Source: Zhengitettix transpicula (lineage: Eukaryota; Arthropoda; Insecta; Orthoptera; Tetrigidae). Taken from it: 64,000 nucleotides of DNA. Location of the stretch: positions 242,041,601 to 242,105,600 of the forward strand of contig CM073590.1 of the NCBI GenBank assembly GCA_037074705.1, given 5' to 3'. Shown piece after piece: positions 11,670 through 22,649 of this stretch (the first letter of the stretch is position 1; the number at the start of each line of letters is the position of its first letter). The translations under genes were made by a program, and so were the position numbers. A model generated the notes under the pieces. That model was not told the origin of the DNA. It saw nothing but the letters and a program-made list of their open reading frames with translations, and searched no databases.

Positions 11670-12462
11670 ACAGCTACAGGCAATTCCTTATACAATATTA
11701 ACCCTCTATCAAACATTTAATTTTTTTACCTTATTAGATTCAGATGTTCAATAAAAAAAAATTCCCTCTCCCTGGTGTTTCTAATTTTCTTTTAATAAAA
11801 ATATTTAATTACATTCCCAATGCCCGACCTACCTGATGAAGGTTCTTCTAGGGTTTTCCCTGCATCAGTTTAAGGCGAATTGCCGGGTAGGATCCTTAAA
11901 CTATAGCCCGGGGACCCTAGTAACCCTTGGCTACCTTCCTCCACCCTTCCGCATCCCCCCTTTCAAATCCCTTCCTATGCTATTAAAGGGGAGTTGCCCA
12001 AAGTGGATCACCCTCATGTAGCCTGTTGCCCTAAACTGGTCGAGGCACGGAGAAGGGAATGCTGCGTCCCCACAGCAAACTCCTCTCCCGCTATCGGAAG
12101 GGCGTGGGACAAGTACCCAATGCCCGACCTACCCGATGCAGGTTTTTCTAAGGTTTTCCCTGCATTTCTTTAGGGTAGGATCCTTAAAATATAGCCCGGG
12201 GGCCCTAGTTAACCCTTGGCTACCTTCCTCTACCCTTCCGCATCCCCGTTTCAAATCCTTTCCTATGCTATTAAAGGGGAATTGCCCAATGTGGATTATC
12301 CTCATGTAGCCTGTTGCCCTAAAAAAAAAAAAAAAATCTTTCTCAGGGTGTTTTTGGTTCGTTATTTTTTCTCATACGAACCTCATCTCTTTACTATATT
12401 TCCCCCCCCCCCTTTCTTATTCCCTTTTTCGTCGTTTAAAAATCTTCAATGCCCCTTTCACA
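11670..12462 (+). repeat. Left arm of an inverted duplication, interrupted by family A
   Basis: Bases 11670-11816 and 12337-12462 together match the reverse complement of 12935-13247. Shared words include CTACAGGCAA, CAATATTAACCCTCTATCAA, TATTTAATTACATTC, CAGGGTGTT, a poly-C run and TTTCGTCGTTTAAAAATC. The family A insertion splits the arm. Confidence 0.8.
11817..12336 (+). mobile_element. Family A retroposon, head-to-tail dimer with poly(A) tail
   Basis: Unit 1 (11817-12033) is 5'-truncated, starting within AATGCCCGACC. It ends at the family's 3' end, GCCTGTTGCCCTAAA, but without a long A-run. It fuses directly to the CTGGTCGAGGCACGG of unit 2 (12034-12320), which ends in CCCT plus 16 A (12321-12336). 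Because GCCCTAAA and CCTAAACTGG share CCTAAA, the junction looks like a template switch or recombination at that word. The empty site is preserved in the right arm (13086-13112 region). Confidence 0.8.
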
Positions 12463-12469
12463 TTTTCTG

Positions 12470-12930
12470 TAATTCATCCGTGAAAAGATCCGCGGTTAGG
12501 GGTCCATTCATCCTGACCGTAGTCCTCCGTCGGGAGGATCGCGAACTAAATATGTTAAGTGCTTCTGTTGCGAGAGACCTTTGCTCCATGACTTTGCGTC
12601 ATGACTTTTCCTCTTTAGCTGCTCACATTTTAGCGTTCGTTTGCTAAACAATTATGTCATGGTTGGGTTTCTCCTGACCCGTCTGCTGCTGTGTGCGTGT
12701 GTGTGTGTGAGTGTCAGAGAGAGAGAAGGATGTCGTCCAAGAGGGGCACTCGTGTGACGTCATGTAAAAAAATTGTCCTAAGAGAATTGGAATTTCCCAG
12801 TAACGACAGGTGCCGAATTCGTAGAAAAGAAATACGACGAAGTAGGATTTGAAATTAAAGTGAAATAGAGCAATTTTATACGACTATTAAATAGTGAACG
12901 TAAAGAAAAGTTAACAGGAAAATTAAATTG
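12470..12930. other. Spacer between inverted arms
   Basis: This is unique sequence with (TG)n at about 12692-12710, a short GA tract, and GTGTGACGTCATG near 12753. No gene recognised. Confidence 0.45.
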
Positions 12931-12934
12931 TGGG

Positions 12935-13247
12935 AAGAAGAGGGGAAGACAGGAAAGTAATGGGGCATTGAAGATTTTTAAACGACGAAAAAGGGAATAA
13001 GAAAGAGGGGGGGGGGGGAATATAATAAAAAGAAGAGATTCATATGAGAAAAAATAACGGCCCAAATGCATTTTTAGTCAACACCCTGAGCAAGAATGTA
13101 ATTAAATATTTTTATTATAAGAAAATTAGAAATCCCAAGGGGAGGAAAATATTTTTATATTGAGCATCTGTATTTAAGAAAGTCAAAAAATTCCATGTTT
13201 GATAGAGGGTTAATATTGTATAAGGAGTTGCCTGTAGCTGTAAAGTC
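12935..13247 (-). repeat. Right arm of the inverted duplication, without the retroposon
   Basis: It is the minus-strand counterpart of 11670-12462. Where the left arm carries family A, this arm is continuous (ATTACATTCTTGCTCAGGG on the minus strand), so it shows the pre-insertion state. Confidence 0.8.
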
Positions 13248-13424
13248 AAGTCAATGTAAATACCGGGCCGTGACGTCACAGTTTCGCTGTGAGCGGAATA
13301 ATCCGCTATCGACGATAATCGGTTAAAGATCGAGATAAATTCCCAGTGTTATTGCTCTATAAAGAGCTCTCGGGTTCCACAAACCGCGGGGGGTACAACT
13401 GTGAATTAACACGCGAAGTTTTGC

Positions 13425-13467
13425 CTCGAAGATGACGACGGAGCTGATGGTCACCAGCCGAAACGTC
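13425..13467 (+). repeat. Hammerhead-like motif, variant
   Basis: CTCGAAGATGACG, then a GCTG…CAGC stem with an internal GGT/ACC pair, then CGAAACGTCGCG. The first box is CTCGAAGA rather than CTGAAGA, so the core is imperfect. The second box is intact. Confidence 0.4.
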
Positions 13468-13562
13468 GCGAGTAATCACTTGTTTCACCCAGTGATAAAT
13501 GGTAAACATAGTCAGAGTTGCCGTTTTTTTATGTTTGTTTTTTCAAAATTGGGGTTTGTGAA

Positions 13563-13845
13563 TTACATTAGTGAAACACCAAGTTTTCCAACTGGAAAGA
13601 CCGCGGGAAAAGTTTTTTGTGGCCTAAGAACCACGACAATTTTGCACCGCTTTTCAGTTTTCTGCTGATAGAAAAAGCATGAAGCATTCTATTGAAAATA
13701 ATGTCCAGTAATAAATTGTAGAGCATAAAATTATGCATCGATTGGTGCATTCGAGTACGATGTATGGTCGATAAAAGTGGTCGAAATATTCAGTCAAATA
13801 TACATTTTACGTCATTTTCGCAGATAAAGCAATATTGTCTCGTTT
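13563..13845 (+). repeat. Left arm of an inverted repeat (partner 14160-14453)
   Basis: About 285 bp align with the reverse complement of 14160-14453. Shared words are CATTAGTGAAA, CAAGTTTTC, CTTTTCAGTTTT, GAAGCATT, AATAATGT, CAGTAAT and TTCGAGTACGA. Divergence is substantial. The spacer is about 315 bp. Confidence 0.7.
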
Positions 13846-14159
13846 CTAGTGCTGATATCTCCAAAATGGCGGGCAGTATACTATTTTTTCAAGGAATAAA
13901 GGATTTAGAGAATTTAATTCTCTTTCCAACGCATATTCTGGTTTTAAAAACTTCATTGAAAATTGCCCCAAAATACGCACATTTTGCTGTCTGTACATCG
14001 CTAATATTATGGCGCCGAGGACGGGAGTGACGTCACAGTCTCGTGCAGAGACTGTCAAAACGTTTTAAGAGAGTTGCTTTTCCTAAGAGGAAGAAATAGT
14101 CCGGCGTTTCAAAGAGTATCTATTTTCTTTTCCAAGGAATAAAGAACAGTTCTGAAATA

Positions 14160-14453
14160 TGACAAACTGCATTTCTCTCTCTTATCTAAAATGATGAAAA
14201 ATGTCGTAAATTTGACCGAACGATTTCTACCACTTCATTCGACCGGATCTCGTACTCGAAAACAATCATTCGTTGCAGAATTTTATACTGTAAAATTAAT
14301 TACTGAACATTATTTACAATAAAATGCTTCATTTTGATGCTACTGGCGAAAAACTGAAAAGATGCGCAAAAATTTCGTGGTTTTTCAGGCTACAGAAACT
14401 TTTCCTGAGGCTGTTAGAATTAGAAAACTTGGATTTGTTTTTTCACTAATGAC
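14160..14453 (-). repeat. Right arm of an inverted repeat (partner 13563-13845)
   Basis: It pairs with the left arm as described there. The spacer holds GTGACGTCACAG (about 14028) and two direct words CAAGGAATAAAG (about 13890 and 14136). Confidence 0.7.
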
Positions 14454-14459
14454 CACGGC

Positions 14460-15300
14460 ATTTACGAGCTGGAAAATAAAAATAAAATACCCGACCTTTT
14501 GACCGCGGAGGTCTTTTATTGACATAGCTACTGGTAACCAAGACGTATTAATTCTTGAAGATTGCTGCTACCTTATGTATTAATACAGAGATTTAAAATA
14601 AGACGTTAAGGGATTGCTTAATCCACTTCACTTTGAGACTGTATTAACCGCTAATTGGACTGAGTTGTTTACAAGGAGGACCTGAATCGTGTCCAAGACC
14701 TCCCTCGTCGACTGCGCGGCGGCCTTACCAAGAGGCGTTTCGCTGTTGAACGAAACGACGGACGGAGCGGCGAATTCCCGTAAAAATTGATGGTTTTCAG
14801 TGTGGCGTGACGGCGCAGTTTTGTGCGCGGTGTGCAGATGTGTTCCAGATCCGTAGTGGAGTATGACGGTCAGTGGCCGCCATCGCAGGGACATCTGCTC
14901 GGGGCCGCCATTATTATTTGATTAAATCGTCCAGCGAGGGGGCCCCCCTCCGTGTGCGCTGTTATTTGGCGTAATCGGGAATGACCGGAACATTGTGGAC
15001 GTACTTGGGCCCCCCTCAGGTGCGTGGTGGACGATTTACCACCACAAAACAGTCCGCGAGCCCTCCGGGCTCAATACCCCCTCTCCCGCACCTCCCGAAT
15101 TCACTCAAGAGAACCCACCACGGTCCTAGGATCCTGGAACTTATATCCGGTTCAAGTCTCCGTCACTCTAAAATTTTTTCTTGGATTAATCATCCCGTCT
15201 TATCAAAGAAAATGGAAGTCTCCAATACGTACAGTGGACGATACGTAATAGCATCCATTTTCTATACGAATAATTTGTTTAAATGAAACCCCCGGCATAA
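14460..15300. other. GC-richer non-coding stretch, no gene recognised
   Basis: The 14640-15130 part is relatively GC-rich with many CpG. Frames on both strands (14628-14894 minus, 14981-15286 plus) have no recognisable domain. Confidence 0.4.
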
Positions 15301-16004
15301 ACGTGGCATCTATGGACATATATTTCAGTGTTTATTTCTATCTCTACATGTTTCTCCCTTAATAATTATAAACAGGGGTTAAACAGCAAGAAATTTAGCA
15401 CTTCGGGCACCTTCGGCAAACATCGGGTAACTTCGATTTATAAGATCGGATTCTAATGACAGTTAAATTTTCGTCAGCATAAGTAGTTAATCTTATAAAG
15501 GGTTAAGAGAATTTATCCCCGTTACCAAATGTATTTAGGAATTATTAAATTTAATAATTATTTTTACGTAATTGAAAATTCTAATAAACATTAATAAGTA
15601 GCTTCTTTCCTAAATAAATTAAAATATGATACAGTTATATATATATATATATATATATACGTGTCATCTATGGGCAGATATTTTAGTGTTTCATTATTCT
15701 CTACATGTTTCTCTCTTACTAATTATAAACATGGGATAAACAGCAAGATATTTAGCACTTCGGGAACCTTCGGCAAACATCGGATAACTTCGGTTTATAA
15801 GGTCTGATTCTAATGACAGTTAAATTTTCGTGAAAAGTGCCAAGAGCCTGTAATAATGCGGAAATATACGTCAGCATAAGTAGTTTATCTTATAAAGTGT
15901 TAAGAGAATTTAACCCGTTGTCAAATGTATTTAGGAATTATTTAATGTAATACTAATTTTTACATAAATAGCTTTCCTTCTAAATAAATTGTTATATAAT
16001 ACAG

Positions 16005-16044
<40 letters not shown>

Positions 16045-16430
16045 GTGGCATCTGTGGGCAAATATTTAATTGTTTACTATCTACATGTTTCTCCCTTACT
16101 AATTATAAACATGGGCTAAACAGCAAAAACACTTCGGGCATCTTCGGCAGACATCGGATAACTTCGGTTCATAAGTTCGGATTATAATGACAGTTAATTT
16201 TTCGTGACAAGTGCCAAGAACCTGTGTCGTTAGACTCAATAATAATAATACGAAAATAGCAAAAGTAGTTTGTCATGTAAAGGGTTAAGTGAATTTAACC
16301 CCTTGCCAATTATTAAATTTAATACTGTTTAAAATAAACACTTATTTTTACATAAAGGAAAAGTATAATTGGCGTCTCTGAACATTAATAAGTAGCTTTT
16401 TCCTAAATAAATCAAAATATTATTAGACTT
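15301..16430 (+). repeat. Tandem array, three units of about 358-384 bp with (TA)n at junctions
   Basis: Units start at 15301, 15659 and 16043 at ACGTG(G/T)CATCT. Each has CTACATGTTTCTC, TAATTATAAACA, AAACAGCAA, CACTTCGGG, CTTCGGCA(A/G)ACATCGG, ATGACAGTTAA and GGTTAAG or TGTTAAG. A TA dinucleotide tract of 22-37 bp separates the units (15635-15659, 16006-16042). The internal spacing differs by small indels. Confidence 0.9.
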
Positions 16431-16439
16431 TAACGGCCT

Positions 16440-17815
16440 AATATTATCTGAGAGAAACGTTTATCACCCAATAATTAAATGTCAGGTTCAATTATGGTCA
16501 TTTTAAAATATTAAAATATTTATAATAAATTGTTTCGAGAAAGAAAAATAAGCCCTAGCATGTCTGATAATAAAATAGGGCCACATAAATTATAATAATC
16601 GATCACTGACATGATTTTAAATGCTCAGAAACAAATTTGATCTTAACAAATCCAATATGACGTAATTTTGTAATTGTATGATTTTATAGTAATTTTTTTT
16701 ATGTTTCTTTTGGTTTCATAATATCAAATATTTAACGTGTAAAATATATATGTAAATAATACTTAGAATGTGATTATAATTAGATTAACCTTGCCTGCTT
16801 TTTTTATTCAAATCCCAGCGCTTAAAATAAAAGGGTGGTTGGGACAAGCGGCGGAGTCGCCGAACAATCGCTACGTTTCCATCAGCGCCTCATTCGACGT
16901 TGAAACCCCCAACAGTTCGATCTAGTTTTTTAAACGCCCGTTTCTTCGGAGGGCCAATAGAGATAAATTATTTCAAGGATTTTTTTAAACTCTTTAAGCT
17001 TCTGCTCCATGAAAACTGGATTCGCTCTTCCATCCAGATTTTATTACTGCTCGAAATGTTCCCCCTAGTCTTTACTCGTCTAAAGCCTTAACATCGTATC
17101 TTTTCCATTCACTTACTATTGGTCTTCACATTTGTCTTCAAATAGTCCAAAAACTTTCCTTTAGCAAGTTTCCTCATCTCCTTGAGATCAAATTTCGTCT
17201 CGGAATATTTTTTTTCTCCCGGAGACAATGGATAGTAATATCACGTAACACACACTAGCAGGTCCCTAACTTCCTGAATAATGGATCCGGAGGCACAGCC
17301 GAAGAATCCTTAAGTCCATTCGAAATGCTGCGGATACCTTTGTGACTGTCCTTCACGTCTTGACTGTCAGGTCCTCCTTGGTTGGGAATTTCCGCCAAAG
17401 GTATCACAGCACAGTGAGGATATAATCATTCTAATTATATAAAAAGAAAACAATACTTTCACAACTATTCGGATTTAAACCACCATTAGACATACATCAA
17501 TCAAGGATAATATTTTTATTAAAGGATTTGTGTTAAAATTTTGAAGAACAGAAAGAAATCCAAGGTCAAATCTAAAGCGGTCGTCCTGAGTGTCCGATTA
17601 GTTATTTTTCGACACATTCATCACTTTTGAAGGCCACTGAAGGACGAGGAAGCTACTGTTAAAAATTATAACGATTGGATAAAAGTTTTTGAATTAATAA
17701 AAAACACTTTTAATATTTTTTATTTATACTTGTGCTAGTTTATTATTTTAATTTGTTAAGTTTTTGTTTACTATGTACAATTATACTATAAATCTAATCG
17801 TTTCCTCTCTAGAAA
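16440..17815. other. AT-rich then mixed stretch, no gene recognised
   Basis: Nothing matches the repeat families. On the minus strand, about 17105-17210 gives a short Lys-rich open stretch that I do not recognise. It is too short to call. Confidence 0.4.
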
Positions 17816-17818
17816 AAT

Positions 17819-17852
17819 ACCTGAAGATGATACGAAAAGGTATCGAAACGTC
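17819..17852 (+). ncRNA. Hammerhead-like motif with perfect stem II
   Basis: AC-CTGAAGA-T-GATAC-gaaaag-GTATC-GAAACGTC. The 5-bp stem GATAC/GTATC is perfect. Its upstream flank (TATAAATCTAATCG, then TTTCCTCT, then TAG) is shared with 62957 and partly with 36675, defining a subfamily. Stem I is not evident (C opposite T). Confidence 0.5.
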
Positions 17853-17983
17853 TTTACAAGAATAAAAATTCAAAAGTCGTTAATTGTTTTTTATTATTAT
17901 TATAACGAATGGATATTTTGTATCTATAAATTTTTATACGGTGACAGTAATAAGAGGTAATAGTAGTTTAATGTAAAATGAGT

Positions 17984-18215
17984 AACCTGACATTATAGTT
18001 ATCTTGTTCCCTCATAAAGTGCTTTTGTGTTGGACTTTACGGCTATTTAATGCCGTTAATTGCAGCTCAGCAAGGTAGAGAGTGACGACGTGGGTTGTGA
18101 TTGGTTATACGCGCGGTCAGTGACGTCAGTGGCTGTGACGTAGTGCCTGGGGCTCTGATTGGTCACAAAGGGAGGAGAAAGGCCCGCTACTGATATTGTG
18201 TTTTAACCATCACGA
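17984..18215 (+). repeat. Left arm of an inverted repeat with CCAAT and CRE words
   Basis: About 200 bp align with the reverse complement of 19490-19686. Shared words are TTATCTTGTTCC, GCAGCTCAG/ACAGCTCAG, TTGTGATTGGT, AGTGACGTCAG, GGCTGTGACGT, CTGATTGG/TGTGATTGG and GGGAGGAGAAAGGC/GGGGAAAGGC. The arms carry two GATTGG (inverted CCAAT) boxes and TGACGTCA, so they resemble a promoter-proximal block. No coding start lies nearby. Confidence 0.7.
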
Positions 18216-18490
18216 AAATTTTCCCTCCCTTGTCCATCATGATGCTATCATAAGGATATATAAAATTTATTGAAATCTTTTCATAATTTAATCTGTAATT
18301 TCAGAATTATCTATTTTACAATAAACTTTTGACTCTGTAGAAAATCATATTTACTGCTTCGTAATTTTTTTTTCTCTGCTTCGCCCACCTGCGAAACGTT
18401 CTCTTTCTCAAATCTGACTGTAAAAGGTCGAGTTTCACACATCATTTTAATTTAACCTATTTATAAAATTTTATTATTAAAAAAAACTCA

Positions 18491-18690
18491 TGTTGAGGCA
18501 CCGAGTCGGGGGACCAACCCACCTTCCAGTCTTCGGAAAGACGTGGGACTGTTATCCAGAGCCCGACCTACGTGTCCAAGGATTCTCTGAGAAGCTGCTA
18601 TCTTGATGTTCCTTCCAGAGCCTCCTTACTATGATATTAAATGGGGGGGGGGGGGACCATAACGCGCATTACCCTCATGAGGGTCATTTC
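18491..18690 (+). mobile_element. Family A retroposon, old diverged copy
   Basis: TTGAGGCACCGAG, CGGAAAGACGTGGGAC, GCCCGACCTACGTG, CTTACTATGATATTAAATGGGG and TACCCTCATGAGG fall in family order with heavy divergence and a 13-G run. No A tail is left. It lies inside the 17984-19686 inverted repeat. Confidence 0.6.
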
Positions 18691-18699
18691 CCTTTCTTC

Positions 18700-19485
18700 A
18701 ATTTTGTTTCATAGACCGCATTTAAAAGGACATATTTCAAATGAAAAGGAACAATAAACTGTAATTACGAAAAAAAGTTCCGCCACCTGGTTGGTTGTCG
18801 GTAATTCTTCCACATCTTGGAATTTCCGGTTTTAAAGTCACACATAATCAAGAGTCGTTAACCCGAAGCATGACTCGATAACCAAGTTACCGCTACAGTT
18901 TTCCCCTCCTTGTCCTTTCCATTTCTACAACCCTAATTGGGGTTACAGAGGTCGTTCCAGTTCTGGTCAGCGACCGCGTCCGGGCAGTCTCGGCGTTGAG
19001 AATTGGTTTGAAACGTCTTCGGCGCAGAGGAGCGAGCGACTGCAGTTGTTTGAGTGGTTTCTTGTGTGTGTGTGTGTGTGTGTGCAATGCACTCCAGAGG
19101 CTCTCTCCAGTTTGCTCTGCTACTTAGCGCTTCGGTTTGCTGCTGGGCTGATGGTACACGCCATCTGCAGGTGGAAACTCACTCAACCTTCGACCATCTA
19201 CGAATTGAGGCGTTCTGAATTTTTCCAAGGCGTGACCTCGTAAGATAACCGCTATGTGCATTTGTCACGGTCGTTATGCACGGGGTTCACGTCGTTTCCT
19301 TCCACAGTGACCGCGTGTGTGGAGTTCTCCTATTGAGTGCCCCTATAGCCACATAAATACATCGCTAACCCGTTCAACGGCTTAAAGTTAAAAATAGGAT
19401 AAAACAGGTTTCAATTATTTTTTTCTACAACCTACAAGATACAACGTGAACTAAATATAAAAAACACAAAGAACGGAATTTTGAG
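18700..19485. other. Spacer of the 17984/19686 inverted repeat
   Basis: It contains (TG)n at 19063-19084 and a CTCF-like word on the minus strand at about 19158-19174 (CCTGCAGATGGCGTG). No gene recognised. Confidence 0.4.
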
Positions 19486-19489
19486 GATG

Positions 19490-19686
19490 AAAAGAACAAA
19501 ATCCGTAGCAGCCTTTCCCCTGTGGCCAATCACAGCCGCAGCCACGACGTCACAGCCGCTGACGTCACTCCCAGAGCAATTACCAATCACAAACCGCCAC
19601 GTCACTCTGCATCATTCAAAGGCCTGAGCTGTAATTAACAGTAGCCTCAACGTCCGTAACACTCTCTGGAACAAGATAACAGGTAA
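19490..19686 (-). repeat. Right arm of an inverted repeat with CCAAT and CRE words
   Basis: It is the partner of 17984-18215. On the plus strand it shows CCAATCACAGCC, CACGACGTCACAG, GCTGACGTCACT and CCAATCACAAACC, so each arm has two CCAAT boxes and two CRE-like words in symmetrical order. Confidence 0.7.
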
Positions 19687-19699
19687 TGCAGTGTCATGT

Positions 19700-20890
19700 T
19701 ACACATTTTTACATATATATCGTATTAATAAATATATGCCGTCACTTAATTTCGGCGCGTTTGAACGGAAAAAGCTCAAAACCTTGCCCAGAAAAATTAA
19801 AATAAATTTTTAATAGATATTTATTTACTTCTACAAGGTCTATTTATTTTTGTTTCCTCAGGACACTAGCCTGAACCAATTGGAAACTTTGAATGCTTCG
19901 TCATGAGAGTTTTATTTTCCTATTAGACAAATACCTTCACGTTCCTCGCTTAATTCTCAGCTATTTTCCCTGAGAGTTTCTCTATATTTTCGCTAAAATT
20001 GACTTCACGTTCTAGGTTTTCTACCTTTTCTTTTCGACGTCCCTCTGCAACACCACAAAATAAGAACGGCTTTCGCGTTCATCCGTCAACTGGTGGGTTG
20101 TGTTGTGCGACGCGGATATGTGGTTCTCACAGTTCTTTCGCATTTTTGAATCACCGGACGATATAATCGTTTGTGTGCTATGTATATTTATTACTTAATT
20201 TTATCTCGTTAATTGGCTATTATTTTTCTTATTAGTCCTCAAAAAAATGGCCTTTAAAATCCTGGAATTGTAGGGTTTTAATTTCCACATGTTCTCAGTA
20301 CCGTTATTTATTTACTAAAAGGGCCAATATGCCCACAAAAAAATATCGGTTTGGTAATGACGTAAAAATCTACACTACACAAACACAACGTGATGACGTC
20401 ATCGACGAGGTTAAAGCACTTTCTTATAAATTTTTCCTTTGAGGGGGGAAAAATATTTTCTTGTATGAAATTTAAATGAATAAAAATTAGACTCAGTCAT
20501 AATATTTATTTATAAACATATTTTACGTATTTTAACTAAAAATACACCGTAGCATTTCGTCCCTTTAAGGATATTTTTAGACGTTATATAAAAAAATAAT
20601 ATTATTTACGAAATATTGACGGAAAAAAAATACCGAATTAATTGTAAGCAATCGTATGGTATTTAATTTAATTAAAGGACCGGGATTTGGAAAATAAAAA
20701 AAAATATCCTCGGTGGAACAAGGAATCGAAACAGGGTCGAGTTGGGGGTTTCTTTTTTCCCCATCCACCTTTATCCTTTAATATAATTTCGTTATTCTTC
20801 ATGGCTGAGCTTTGACTGAAAGCTTCTTCTTGTGACCTTTCTTTGTTTGTGATATTTTCATTTTATTTCTCATAATAATTTTTAGATAAC
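19700..20890. other. AT-rich stretch, no gene recognised
   Basis: It holds GATGACGTCATCGACG at 20393 and a vestigial motif CACCGGACG…TCGTTTGTGTG near 20150. No coding features were seen. Confidence 0.4.
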
Positions 20891-20891
20891 G

Positions 20892-20933
20892 TCTGAAGCG
20901 GGTTTCCTAATCGAGTGGATTGAAACGTTACGA
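20892..20933 (+). repeat. Hammerhead-like motif, degenerate
   Basis: TCTGAAGCG, a 22-base middle part with weak pairing (AATCG…GGATT), then TGAAACGTTACG. The first box is changed at the last A. Confidence 0.35.
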
Positions 20934-20939
20934 TGTATT

Positions 20940-22620
20940 TATAGTTTATATATGTGTAACAATTAATGTTTATAAATAAGTGTTCTGACTTTTGGCCTAT
21001 TTTTAAATTAATGTGTGTTTCTTTCTTATCTTGGTGGTTTTTTTTAAAAAAAATCCTTTTACCTTTACGTATGTATGTATTTATTTATTTAATCTACAAG
21101 TGGGGTAGACGCTTGAAATTACAAATTAAATAAGGGATGTTACAGTAAAGGAAAATAGAGTATATAAATATAATTATTTTAAAATATAAGCCAGGTTTAG
21201 GGACATTATTTCAACTATAAATACATGTATGTATAAAATTATATTAAGTAAAGGTAAATTTTTTAAAAAAGTTAAAGAATGAATTAATACTGTACTGACC
21301 TGCAAAGAAGAAAAGTGGAAAAATATCTGGAAATAGAGATTAAATAATTATTTAACTCTGTAAGGAGACGAGGAATGTTACTTAAATTTACAATTATAAA
21401 TTGAAGGGTATTAAATAAATTAAAGAAAATATGCAAACAGAGGGTTTGTTGGCCAAAAAAAACCTGGTGGTGTCTTTTGGCTTTAGGAAATGACTTTGTG
21501 GTCAAAGAACATCAGCATCCGGAATAAGATGTCAGGTAAGTCTTCTCAGGAAGCTCTCTTTTTTCCACTAAAGATGGCCCACCCGGATGGTAGGGTTTTG
21601 ACTTGTTTTTAGCACCTGAGGAATTAATTATTATTATTATTACGAATTGAAAATTGCTATTTTTACTCAAATAATAATATTTCCGTACAATTCATTGCAC
21701 TCTCCGATATTAGCTCATACTCTCAAAGACTGGACAAGTCGCCGCCATATTTGAAGCGAATTGAAAATTCTGCCGCCATGTTTGATAAGGGCTGGTGGAC
21801 GCTCTCCTGTAGTCTGCTAGTCTTTACTATGACCTCAAACTAAATCTCTACAAACAACATATACAGTAAGGTTTAAGTAAATATAACACATTTAGGGCAT
21901 TGACCTTTAAATAATATCAGTTTTGTTTACAATTGCCTAATATTGCGTCCTCTTTCATCCATTGCTGTTTCTTTACACATATGACGAATTCTGCAATGAA
22001 AGTAATGTTTTAATAAAACCTTTATTAAACTTGAGTAGTGAGTTTCCTCACCCAAATTCGGCCGAATTATGTCCCAACATCCGGAATACCTGCACACACA
22101 ATCTTAATAGCTGATTCTTCTTTCCTACGTGTGTTTCATTATTCCTCAATACTTTGCCAGCAACGTCTTTAGACGGGTTGATTAACTTGTCTTTAAAGTC
22201 TGTTATTTTAATCAATCCCGTTTCCCTTTGAGAGCGAGGAGCAAGGAGAACCTCTAAACAACCTAAACACACGTGCATCTGTCTTCAGAATGAGAAGATG
22301 GTATTTATTACCCATCGTTTTGTTAGCTCCTTGTTTTTCAAATGAAATCTATATAAAAAAAAGAGGACTAGATTACTTGCAGTACAGAGAAATACTTTAA
22401 TAAAAATAAATCTGACTCTCATTATAGATGATCATGAAGAATACATAAATTTGATAAAAACAACCTAAGGATAAGTTAAGTTAGAAATGAAAAATGCTGA
22501 TACGTCGGTAAAAATAATAAGGAAGGTCGTCAAATACAGAGGAAATAGTCTAGAGAGCGACGCAACAGCACCTCCAAAGCTTGGTCAAATGACGAGTGCA
22601 GTTGTGTCGCTCTAGGCACT
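20940..22620. other. AT-rich stretch, no gene recognised
   Basis: Two YY1-like words (GCCGCCATATTTG near 21741 and GCCGCCATGTTTG near 21774) lie 31 bp apart. The minus-strand frame 22048-22278 shows no domain I recognise. Confidence 0.4.
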
Positions 22621-22627
22621 TCTTAGC

Positions 22628-22645
22628 ACCTGAAGAAACGTTGTG
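22628..22645 (+). repeat. Hammerhead-like motif without stem II
   Basis: CAC-CTGAAGAAACGTT-GTGTG. The whole stem II region is absent, joining the two boxes. Flanks match the 41099 copy (GTTGTGTG, then TATTATCAC). It is probably a deletion derivative. Confidence 0.4.
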
Positions 22646-22649
22646 TGTT

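Noticed and set aside
22628..22645. CTGAAGAAACGTT as a full hammerhead-like motif
   Set aside because: Stem II is entirely missing. It is listed only as a deletion derivative because its flanks match other copies.
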